Assembly: GCA_025917655.1 (NCBI GenBank)
Contig: CP084615.1
Location: forward strand, 186,001 to 250,000
DNA: 64,000 bases
Origin: Chlorella sorokiniana
Lineage: Eukaryota; Chlorophyta; Trebouxiophyceae; Chlorellales; Chlorellaceae
Reading direction: 5' to 3'
How positions within the stretch are numbered: position 1 is the stretch's first letter; each line of letters begins with the position of its first letter. A program made the position numbers and the translations under genes. Positions 36,421-46,111 of this stretch are shown piece after piece. The notes under the pieces are model-generated. The model was not told the DNA's origin and did not search any database. It saw only the letters and a list, made by a program, of their open reading frames with translations.

Positions 36421-38898
36421 ATGGGCAGAGTCGTCGCCCTCCTCTTGCTCGCCCTGGGCCTTGGGGCGGCGCAGGCGGCCACACCATGCGAAACGATCAC
36501 GAGAATCACCGGCTGTGAGTGCCCCGGCGTACACTGCTCTTCTTGGGAGACATGCAGGGGGCTTTTGCTTTGCGGGGTTCCCTGGCCTTTGAAGTTCACT
36601 TCAAATTGAGCACGTTCTCTCAGCTCGACAATGGAGCACCCTTTGGGGTTGTAAGGCAGCTGAAATCGAGGACCTCGCGCTGCTCACAACAAGCCCCTCC
36701 CCCCTTGCTATTTGCCGTTCCAGCAGCCATGAAACCTGCCTGTAGGCCAGAACCGCACGCCTCGAGGGCACGATGCGCCTGCTTTGCTGCACCTGGCGCC
36801 GCCGCACGTCCCTCCATCCTTCCACTGCGCAGTTTCCCTACCGCCCACCCTCATGTTCCACTGCTGCAGGCATAGAATGCATGGCCAACACAAAAGTGTG
36901 CATGCTGTGCCATAGAGACCGTACGCCAGCCTACAACGCGACGAGCGGCAGGATCACGGCTGTGAGTGCCTGCTGCCGCAGCAGCTTCGTCCCGGCAGCC
37001 GCCGCGGCATGCGGGGCGGGAGCCAGTGCGGCATGCGGGGCAGGAGGCGGCCCGGAAGCTGCGCCTGTGTGCACGGTTGGAAGAGCTCCAAGCGGCCTTG
37101 CTGCCTCGTTCCCCTGTGCAGTGCAAGCCCGCGACGACCGTGGGCGCCACGTGCCGCACTCGCAGCCGCGACGCCGAGTGCGCTCGCTGCGACGCCTCCA
37201 ACTGGTGCTTCCAGTGCAGCCTGGACAAGTACTTTGACGCCAACTGGAACGTGAGCGGCAGCAAGGATCAGCAGGAGGGGCGGTCTGGCAGCGGGGGAAG
37301 CTGGGGCCCGGCCGCGGAGTCGGGCAGCAGTGGTGGGCAGCGGGGGGGCGGGCTGCACAGCGGTGGGCAGCGGGGGGGCGGGCTGCACAGCGGTGGGGGC
37401 GTGGTACAGCCATGCGGTGCAGCAGCGGCGGCCCCAGCCGCGTTACCGGCCGATTCAGCTGCAGGTGCAGCTCAGCCAGGCGTCATGGCAGGCAGGCACA
37501 GCCCGGCCCCTGATTCTGCGATAATGCGCGCGCCCCTCCCCACCCCCCCCCCCCCGCAGTGTGTGCCAAATGGAGCGACCAAGGGCACCTGCAAGCAGGT
37601 GTCTCGAAACCCGGACTGCCTGGCATGCAACCCAGGTGGGCAAGCAACTTGCCGGCACGCCCCAGCTGCAGCATGATGTCTCTCCCCGGGAAGCGCTGGA
37701 CGCCACGCTGCCGCACTACGGCGCCCGCCCACCTGCTGGCCCCGTCCCTCCTCCGGTTGCCCTCCTATGTGCAATCCGTCGCTGCCCACTCAGCCCGTGC
37801 CCCGGCCCTCTTTCCGCAGACAACACGTGCAAGGAGTGTGTGAACAGCACCACGCGGATTGTGGTACCAATGAGCGCCATTTATATCAATCTGGCGGGAT
37901 CGGAGTCGCGGGTGGGGCGGCGGCGGCCGCCAGAGGCTGTCGGGCTGCGGCTGACCAGCCGTTCCGTGCAGACAACCCCACTGAAGCCCCTGCATGCTGA
38001 GGCGGCAGCATGCGCGGCACCGCAACCGCCTCCCTAAACCGCCTCCCTAAACCCTCCACACCCACACACCACCGCCCCCACCCCGCCCCTTGCCAGTGCA
38101 TGACCCTGAGCAAGGTGAAGGCAGAGGGGCTGGACCTGATCGGCGTCACCCCAGCGCTGCCCGTGGGCTGCCGCGAGATCACCCCGGACTTCAAGTGTGC
38201 GCGCTGCGGCACCGGCTACACACTGACCGAGCAGAACAGGGTGCGCCAAGCCCGCCGCCTCTCCAGCCGTGACGCCCATGCCTGTGAATGCAAACTTGAG
38301 GGGAGGGGTGCAGGGCTGTGTAGACCATGCTTGAGCCTGGCGGCAGCGGGGCAGGGGGCTGCAAGTGCGCATAGCCGCCCCCTGCCCCCCCCGCCCCTTG
38401 CCCCCCCCCCGCCTCGTCCCTTGCGCATACGCTTTGATGCCCCCCTTTCCCCCTCAGTGCATCAAGTATGGTGCTGTGGGCGACGGCAGCTGCGGCAAGG
38501 CGACAGGGCTGGCGTACCGCGAGTACTGCTCCAGATGCGCCCGAAACGCGGCCGGCCGATGGGTGTGCTCCAAGTGCACGTGGGGCCGCCGCCCGACGCC
38601 GCTGGAGCCTGCTCCCTCAACTGCAAACGGCTGTGAGTGCCCCGCCGTCAACCTCCCCCTCCCGGGGCACCCTTGCAGCTGCCCAGCACCCGCGATCCCT
38701 CTGCGCAAAGTGTGCCAGCTGTGCTCGGCATCAGGCTGCTGCCTTGCCAGCCCTGCAAACACCCCTTGCTGCGACTGCTCCACGCCGACACCCGCCCCCA
38801 AGCCCCTTGCACCCCCGCAGCTTCGGTATCGGCTGCTTGGAGTGCACGGCGACAAGCTGCACCAAGGCGGATCCCAGTACGCGAATGGGCGGCGTTGA
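36421..38898 (+). CDS. Secreted CxxC-rich protein B (tandem family, copy 2)
   Basis: Eight exons: 36421-36514, 36870-36961, 37122-37250, 37560-37635, 37820-37911, 38097-38240, 38458-38632, 38821-38898. Signal peptide MGRVVALLLLALGLGAAQA, then CIECMANTKVCMLCHRD, ECARCDASNWCFQCSLDKYF, CKQVSRNPDCLACNP, TCKECVNSTTRIVVPMSAIY, FKCARCGTGYTLTE, CSRCARNAAGRWVCSKC, ACSLNCKRL and FGIGCLECTATSC. The order and spacing match gene A block for block, so the two are duplicates. Frame changes at about 38594 and 38873 each look like one missing base; the correction gives the same C-terminal YANGRR as gene A. Intron 3 (37251-37559) carries two 30-bp G-rich repeats. No known family, anchor or enzyme motif was recognised. 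Confidence 0.8.
37332..37391. repeat. Two 30-bp G-rich direct repeats in gene B intron 3
   Basis: Two identical 30-bp units at 37332-37361 and 37362-37391, each with a seven-G run and GGGCTGCACAGC, followed by a short partial third. Confidence 0.85.
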
Positions 38899-39698
38899 GG
38901 GCGGCACGCTGGCTGTCTGCCGGCAACCTGCGCTGACGTGGCGCTTACCATCCGTCCCGGGCTGCCGGCCCTGCCTCCCAACCATCCTTCGCCCTCTATC
39001 CTGTTTCAAACGTCTTTTGATCTCTCTCCTCACCTGATGTATGTTGCCAGCACCGATCGGACTGATTGCCCTGCCATGTCGCAACGGTCACGCCGCTCCC
39101 CCTATTTCTTCTCGCCGCCACTCTCTGGTTATTTTGACTCTTTACATCAATAAACTTGGTTTCATCGCAACCATGGACCTGCTTTCCACATTGGCATTCC
39201 TGCCGCAACGGCCGCCTGTCAGTCCAGCAACAGAGCGAATCGTGCGGCCGCCGCATGCTTGTGACTCGTGACACTCTTTCCTCTGCTCCGCAAAGCAAGG
39301 CCCGTTGTAAACCCCTGGCTAGGTGGATCTTCAGGCTGGGAATGAGGCATGTGGAGCACCTGCAGCTGGGTTGGGCTGCAGCCTCCTGCACCCCTCGGGC
39401 AGCGTTGCACACTGCGACAGCAGCGTAGTGGCAGGGGCGGCGCCGACACAGAGCGTCTTCTCGGAGGAGCTGCTCGGCGGATGCGTTCGGTCGCCCGCTA
39501 TATGGGGCTTTCAGGTTAGAGGCGGCGCATCTACGGTCAGTAGGAGTTTCCAGGACTCGCTGGCTCTTCCGGTGTGGCCATTCGCCGTCATGGCGCGAGA
39601 TTGCCAGGCCGCACCACTTGCGTTTCTCGCCATTTTATAGCTTATCCACACGTTTTATCGTGAAACCACATACCAGGAGGACTGGACAGCGTCAAGCG
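38899..39698. other. Intergenic between Cys-rich genes B and C
   Basis: 800 bp. AATAAA at 39149-39154 and TGTAA near 39305 are candidate 3'-end signals for gene B. AT-richer than flanking exons. No ORF with recognisable features. Confidence 0.5.
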
Positions 39699-42024
39699 AT
39701 GGCGGCCTTGCGGCCCCTGGCCTTTGCAGCCTTTCTCGGCTGCATTGTCTGCGTTTCACAACCTGCAGAGGCCGCTGTACCCTCGTTGCCGTGTGTGACT
39801 TCCACCAGGCTGAGCGGCTGCATCGAGTGCATAGCCAGCCGCTGCTATTTCTGCTCGGCGTATACGGCAGCCGTCTTCAACAACACCGGGTTCGTCACCA
39901 CTGTGAGTTGAGCAGCGAGGGAAGCTAGGGGAGGTCCGCGGCCACCGCTGCAAGTGCCTTTCCCCGCACTTGCGCCGGTTGGTGTGCGTTAAAGCCATCT
40001 GTGAGCCATATACTGGCGCCCGGATGGCTGCGGACCGTGTTGCGCGTCCAGTTGGGGCTTACCGCCACAAGCGGCGCGAGTGCCCGCCCGTCCGCCCGCA
40101 GTGCAAGGGGACCAGCCTAAACTGCACGCTGTCGGGACCCAAGGACTCCAACTGCACCCGCTGCGATGGAGTCAAATGCCTGCGCTGCAAACCTGGCTTC
40201 GGGCTGAGTTCCACGGGCAAGGTGCGTGTACAGCAGATCCTTGTGTGCTGCGCATTGCCACCCTGCAGGTCTGCCGCAGGCCTGCCGCCACATGGCGGCC
40301 GCCTGAATGCTGATTTGTTGCGCCCTGCCTCTCAGACACCAGTCGCTGCCCCCGACCCTTCCTTGCTCTGCAGTGCGCCAATCTGACCACGCTGTCCGTC
40401 TGCCGCAGCGCCTCCCGCAACGCTGAGTGCGCAGCCTGCAACCCGGGTGCGCTCTCCTGGCAACTCCGCGCCGCTGCCGGCTGACTGCTGCCTGCGCCCA
40501 GCAAGCAAGGCAGCTGCCCCCGGCACCTCAGTCAACTGCCATCCCTCTGAACCGTCCCCTCCCACCCTGCCCCGCCCTCCAAACGTGCAGACAGCACATG
40601 CAGCCGCTGCACCAACGCCGCAGAACTGGTGCTGCCCGTCAACGCGATATACCTTGATGCTGGGTACCCAGAAACGCAGTGCAACACCACGGCGGGGGCA
40701 CGCACGGAAGCGCTGAACATCGTCGGCACGATTCAAACCCCCCCCGCCAACTGTTCCGAACTGGACTCAGGTGGGGGAGGGGTGGGCGTGCTGCGGCGCC
40801 AGTGGCGGCGGTGGGGCCAGCAGCGGCGGGGACCTCGCTGCCACTAGGAGGGGCGGGGACGGTGGTGTGGTGGTCTGGCTGGGTGGCTGGCTGGCAATGT
40901 GTAGGGCAGGAAGTGGGGAGGAGTACTCAACTTCCGGGATGCCCACCAGCTTCTCTGGCATGGCTTCAGCCCCCCACTCACGCCGCCTGGGGGCCGTCTT
41001 TGATTTGGTCGCTAACTGGCGAGCGGGTTCTGCAGCAACTGGCCGGTTGCCTCGCCAGGTGAACGCCACTCCCTCCGGGGCCCTGACCCACCGGCCCCCT
41101 CCCTCCGGCCCCCCTCCCCCAGATTTCAACTGTGCGGCGTGCAGGCCTGGGCTGGGACCCGTGCCAGCCTCCAACACATCCACGGTGCGCTGCCGCTCCG
41201 AGGCCTGTCTGGTAGCAGTCTGTGGGGATGGGCAGCGCAGGTGTTGCATTCCTTCCTTCCGCAGCACCGCCTCAGAATGGACAATGCTGCCGCCACGCCA
41301 AATAAAGTGCCCCCTCTGGCTAACTTGCAGGTCATCAAATCGTGTGGGGCGGTGAAGAGCGGCAGGTATCCCAGCGGCTGCCTGACCACCCAGCCCTGGA
41401 TGGCGTACTGCCTCAAGGCAAGCAGGCAGCGGGCAGCGGCGCTGCCGCTAGCGCTGTCACAGCGCTGCCACTTCGCGGTCGTGCACTGGCAAGCGGCTAG
41501 CCATTCGGTGCTTAGGAGTCTGAACATGGCCCGCCCGTATCTCTGCTCCTGATAACCCCCTGCACCCCACCCTCCGCTCCTGCCCCCTTCCTCCGGACTT
41601 GTCTGTGCCGCAGTGTACCGCAGACGGCAAGAAGTGCCTGGCGGGACGATGCACCGGCAGCCGCGCTCCCTGGATGCCTCCGGCCTGTGCAGCCTCAACT
41701 GCAAGGGTGCGCAGCTGCCTTTGCTGCCGGTCCTGCCGGTGCCGCCTGCTGCACAGCTGTTGGCTGGCTGCGTGGCGCAGCATGTGCCGGCCTGCTGGAG
41801 TTGTCGAGAGCCTTCAGTTGCTGGCAACCTCCGTGCCTGCCTGCTGCCAGCGGCAGTGCCGCTCCCTGCTGTCAAGCTGGCCCCCAACCGTCTCCAATCC
41901 TGATGCAACCACCGTCCTGCTCCCCACTTGCAGGCTGTTTGGGATTTACTGCAAGAGCTGTACTGCCGCAGCTTGTACAGCGCTGGACCCTGCCTGGATC
42001 GCCCGCAGGCGGAGGCGGCAGTGA
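39699..42024 (+). CDS. Secreted CxxC-rich protein C (tandem family, copy 3)
   Basis: Eight exons: 39699-39902, 40102-40221, 40374-40446, 40591-40770, 41123-41184, 41331-41417, 41614-41706, 41934-42024. Signal peptide (FAAFLGCIVCVSQPAEA), then CIECIASRCYFCS, NCTRCDGVKCLRCKPGF, CRSASRNAECAACNP, TCSRCTNAAELVLPVNAIYL, FNCAACRPG, TADGKKCLAGRC and FGIYCKSCTAAACTALDPAW. The blocks line up with genes A and B, but this copy is the most diverged. It ends in a basic tail (RRRRRQ) instead of YANGRR. The signal and first Cys module share one exon. Intron 6 has a GC donor (AAG|GCAAGC, 41418). Near 41669 one C seems missing, since the other frame gives LDASGLCSLNCK matching copy B; a second missing G is likely at the exon 7 donor. 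Family and function unknown. Confidence 0.78.
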
Positions 42025-42908
42025 GGCACGCCGCAGCTTCCACCCGCTCTGCTGGGCAGGCTGCCCCACGAGCCCAACTGCCCGTGCCTGTCGCTCTCGC
42101 TGCGCTTCCCGATCCGCTGCCGCACCCAGAATCACCTTGCACAAGCTGTGCTGGCTAACGAGTGCCGCCGCCACCGCCCGTGTCCCAAGCACCATCACTC
42201 TGTTCCCTCTGCCATGTGAGCCCACATTTTTCCCGGTCAGCCGCATCTTGTTGCCTACTCACTCCTGTCAGCTGAAACCCAAACAGCTTCGCCTTTTATC
42301 AACCGTCGCACTGTTCTCGCGCTACATCCAGCGCCCAACCTTCAACCTGCACAGCACTTTCCAACCATGCGTTGCTTGCCAGCTGTGATGCCGCTGTGGC
42401 TGCGCGGCGGCCCCACGGCTGGCAGCACCGACAGGCCTCTCCTCACACAGATGGGCAGGGAGGCAACTTGCTACAGGCGGGGGATGATACATGGTTTATG
42501 AACGTGGGTGGTGGTGTGGGTGGGGGTGGTTGTGGGGGTGGTGTGCGTGTGGGTGTGGGTGTGGGTGTGTGGGTGTGGGTGTGTGGGGGGTGGGTGGGGG
42601 GTGGGGGCGGGCGGGCGCGAACGCGCGGCGCTCGGCGCAGGGAGGAAGCTGATAAGAGACAGTTAGATGTTGTTGGTGGAGTCTGGAGCCAGGAGGCTGG
42701 AGCCTTGCGATGTACAGAGTGGCCGCCAGACCCCAACAGGAAGAGCCGCGACCGGCAGGGCGAGTACAGCAGAGCAGAGACGATACCGGACAGTGCCAGC
42801 CGCTGCTGCTGCGTCGCGGGCGCATGAACGAAGTGCGGCCGCCAGGGCGCAGCCAGGCCTGCCATCAGACGCCTGCCATCAGAGCGCGTGGTCGCGCCAG
42901 GCATCACA
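42025..42908. other. Convergent intergenic region with GT-rich tract
   Basis: 884 bp between the stops of gene C (plus) and the penta-EF gene (minus). A G/GT-rich tract (GGTGTG and GGGTG steps) spans about 42500-42620. No further gene seen. Confidence 0.55.
42500..42620. repeat. GT-rich low-complexity tract
   Basis: About 120 bp of GTG/GGGTGTG steps on the plus strand between two convergent genes. Simple sequence with no fixed unit. Confidence 0.8.
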
Positions 42909-44160
42909 TCACATCACGTTTGCAGCGGCGTAGACAAACTGGGAAAAGTCCAGAGAGATTCTGCCCGAGCGCTGGCCGTCAAAGGCGTGGAACGTGCGTG
43001 CCGCTCCCTGCCAGGGAATCGGGTGGGGTGGGGGTGGGTAGAAGCAGCGCGGTGTCAGAGAGGCAGGGTCCCTTCGCTAACCGCCCGCTGCACATGCGGG
43101 GACCAGAGCTGGCACCACCCTCCACCACCCAACCCTCCCCTCGTCGGCATGGTGGACTAATTACGCGAGCGCCCCCGCGATTCTGGGGCTAGTGAAATAT
43201 TACTCTATGCCCCTCCCCCCGCCTCCTTCCCACCACACACACGCGCACACACACACACACACCACCCTCCTTCCCACCACACAAACACACACACACACAC
43301 ACACCTGCAAGAACACGCTCAATGCCATGAACTCCGCCAAGCAAAGCGAGTTGGAGCGATCGGGGTCGAAGCTGCAGGGAGAGGGAGGCGGGGCGACGGT
43401 GCGCACAGCAGGCGTGAGCTGCCTGCGGCAGAGCCATCCAGCGGCCCTCCAGCAGCGGCGAGGCGCTGCAACGCTGCCGAGCGAGCAGTTCCCCCACCCG
43501 CCGCCCGGCAGCCAGGTGAACTGTGCAGCGAGCCTGGGCGAGGAAGCCGAGAGCGCTGCATGAGCTGAGAGAGCGTGACTGGGGCGCGAGCAGCACCAGC
43601 GGAGCAAAGCAGCGGCAGGCAGCCGGGCCGTGCCTGCGGAAGAGCGCGTCAAAGGAAGGAGGGTCCAGCTTGTACCCCGCCGTTGCCACTGCCTGCTGCG
43701 CCTCCGCCTTGGCCAGGCTGCCTGCACCCCCAAGGAGGGACAACCAAGCTGACTTTCGGGAAAAAGGGTCGAGAGGGGAAGAGAGTGAACGAGGGGGCGG
43801 GCGGATGGCGGAAGCGGTGGCGAGCGAAGCAGGCAGCGGGCCGCTGAGAGGCTGCAATGGCGGCGGTGCGAGGCGGCGAGCGGGGTTGGAAGGCCAGGTG
43901 TTGGGAAGGGGGCAGCCGCTGCGCACCTGAGCGATCCTTGTCGTGGGTCTGGAAAGCCTGCAGCAAGGGCACCCGGGCGGTGGTGGTGGTGAGTGTTTGT
44001 GTGGGTGGGTGCATGTGGGTGTTGTGTGTGTGAGGGGGGGGCGAGGTTCAAGGCAGGCTGTGCTCCCTGCCATCCAGAGCCTCACACCCCACCAAGTCAC
44101 CCAGCAGTCGGGGCAAGCGTCAGCGGGTACGGCGCTTCAGAGCGAAGCCCCGCCGCCGCT

Positions 44161-44191
<31 letters not shown>

Positions 44192-45176
44192 GCGCACCTG
44201 CCGCGGCGCGCCACCCACCTGCGATATCTGCGTCAGCCAGACGTGCAGCCGCTCAAACTCGTTGAAGTCGATGGTGCCGCCGCCTGCGGCAAAAAAAACA
44301 ACAGCCAGCGGCAGCAGCAGGGGGAGGGGCCTTTCAAGGGGAGCGTGAGCAAGGGGGGCCTTGCAGCGCTTGACCCTGGCGGCGGTTTTAAATTTTTGTA
44401 AACAGAAGGCGGGCGTGACGGGAAGCAGCGTGAGGTGCAGCTGCCCCAGCCCGGCCAGAGTGAACGACAGTAATGCGGGCGCGCCACCCCGTCCCGCCGC
44501 CGCCGCCGCACCGTCTCGATCATGCAGCCGCATCATCGCTTGCACCGTCTTCAGCGAGAAGTTGAGCCCTGCGGCAGGAGGGCGGCCGCCAAAGGGAGGG
44601 CAGCTGCGTCGCCCAGTGGCTCACACCCAGCTGCGTTTCCCAGCGCTGGCTCCCTGCCGACCGCCGCCGCACGGCGGGCCGTCGCTGCACACCAGCCGCG
44701 CACCTCCCAACGACAGCGCCTTCTGCAGCTCCATCACATCCAGCGTGCCTGCCGGGGGGGGAGCAGCAGCGGCGGCGGCGGCGGCGTAGGCGCTTGGGAC
44801 GGGGCGCCACCAGGACCCGGCTGCAAGTTGGGCCCCCTGAGCAGGGCCTGACCGTTCGAACCAGCACGCCCAGACCGCGAACTCACCGCTCTTGTCAACG
44901 TCTATCCTTGAAAACCACTGCAGGGACGCAGGGAGACAGGCAAGGCAACGCCGTCGGGTGCACAGCAGCAGCGGCAGCGGCGGCGGCCGGACGGCAGTGG
45001 CAGAGGGGAGCTGACACGAGCGTTGTGCTGGTTCAAAACTCAAACGTAACGCCGGGGAATGTGATCCATCCGTCCTAGGGAGGCCTGAAGGGCCCGCTGA
45101 GCGCGCTGCGGGACTCCCGTCTCCGCGGCGAGCAGGCGCCCCAAGCTACCTGCCAAATCTGTTGCCTGTCCGTCAT
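42909..45176 (-). CDS. Penta-EF-hand calcium-binding protein
   Basis: Nine exons on the minus strand: 45176-45150, 44917-44887, 44748-44704, 44568-44512, 44283-44219, 43957-43927, 43721-43634, 43371-43305, 43007-42909. They join in frame without correction to a 169-residue protein. It starts MTDRQQIWQWFSRIDVDKSG. Five EF-hand loops follow: DVDKSGTLDVME, DRDGGGTIDFNE, DKDRSGSLAKAE, DPDRSNSLCLAE and DGQRSGRISLDF. The end (FSQFVYAAANVM) is typical of the PEF family (ALG-2, sorcin, plant CML49/50). Loops 1-3 carry the Asp/Glu ligands for Ca2+. Loop 4 has Asn where Gly is usual and loop 5 lacks the final acidic ligand, so it probably serves dimerisation as in other PEF proteins. The long Pro/Gly-rich N-terminus of many plant members is absent. 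Intron 7 has a GC donor (CAG|GCACGG, 43633). Confidence 0.93.
43225..43302. repeat. CA/GT microsatellite at a penta-EF donor site
   Basis: Two (CA)n tracts on the plus strand ((GT)n on the coding strand) start at the 5' splice site after exon 8, separated by a short C-rich spacer that is repeated. Confidence 0.85.
44161..44188. repeat. (CA)n microsatellite in a penta-EF intron
   Basis: Pure CA repeat on the plus strand, i.e. GT on the coding strand, about 30 bp inside the 5' splice site after exon 5. Confidence 0.85.
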
Positions 45177-46111
45177 GCTGTCGATGTGATGAGCTGTCGG
45201 GGAGCCGCCGTCCGGGACTCTCGAACCGAGGTGAACCCACCGCTTTGCTAGGCGGCGATCTCGTGATGAACTGCGAAGGATCAAGAGTCGGGACAATGCA
45301 GCTCCTCAGTTGGGCCTGGAACGAACGTAGGACGGCTGCTGCAGCACAGCACGAGGCGCCACATCGCCGAGGCAGCGCCGCCACCTGTCGAATCTGAAAG
45401 CGTGTGAGCATCCTTACAACATGGCAGAATGAAATCAAGGAAGGATCGAAAGAATGGGAGGTGCAAAGAGCGAACCTGAGGCGAGCGGGAGGCCACGACC
45501 GCGGACATTGGCGGCGTCAAGGCTGGCGAGGGCCCCGCCCGACAAACTGGTAAAGGCAATCCAATCATGTGTGTGGGGAGGGGTGCAGGTAGGACAGGCT
45601 TGCACGCATGGCATGACCGAGTGGGATGAGACACACATCATCACAATTAGAAAAAACAGGGTCGGTGCTGGTCAGGGAACGGGCACAAGAGACGGGGGCC
45701 GCTTGCATGCAGCATAGTGAGGATGGACGGCATGGCACTGTCGGATCAGCCAGAGGGCCGACAGGGGCTGTCAGGAAGCAGGTATGCAACGGGAGAGGGG
45801 ACGGGAGACTGCCGTGCACGCCGGGAGACGCAGCAAAACTGGCGGCGACGGCGGCGGTGCGCGGGCCGGCACGCGTGTGCAACAGCTCGCGGCCCCGCCA
45901 TGGGCGTCGCGGCAAGGCAATCGCCTGCACGCGACAGCGATGTGGGAACACGGCTGGCCGTAGGAGGCACTCACGGCCCGGGGGGGGGGGGGGGACGCTG
46001 CCGGTGCAGAAAGCCTGGCTGCCCGCTCGCTCGCTCGGAACAGCGTGGATCCGGCACGGGCTAGGGTCAGGGAAGGGCGAGCGAGGGAGCCCCAGACGCG
46101 CGGCGGAGGCT
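45177..46111. other. Intergenic upstream of the penta-EF gene
   Basis: 935 bp between two minus-strand genes. It should hold the penta-EF promoter and the 3' UTR of the next gene. A G run lies at 45980-45994. A tRNA-like stretch at 45205-45265 was examined and rejected. Confidence 0.5.

Noticed and set aside
38028-38060. CCCTAAA motifs resembling interstitial telomere repeats
   Set aside because: Only two or three scattered copies within a C-rich intron 3' end; consistent with a pyrimidine tract.
2191-41706. Programmed frameshifting as the cause of the many frame changes
   Set aside because: The sites share only G/C runs, differ between paralogues, and have no common slippery motif or downstream structure that I can see; missing bases in the assembly explain them better.
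33102-42024. The three Cys-rich genes as one long gene
   Set aside because: Each has its own signal peptide, its own final FGIxC module and stop, and about 0.8-0.9 kb of AT-richer sequence between them.
45205-45265. tRNA-like stretch (TCGAACC near a possible anticodon arm)
   Set aside because: T-arm and anticodon-arm stems do not pair properly on either strand and no acceptor stem closes the structure.
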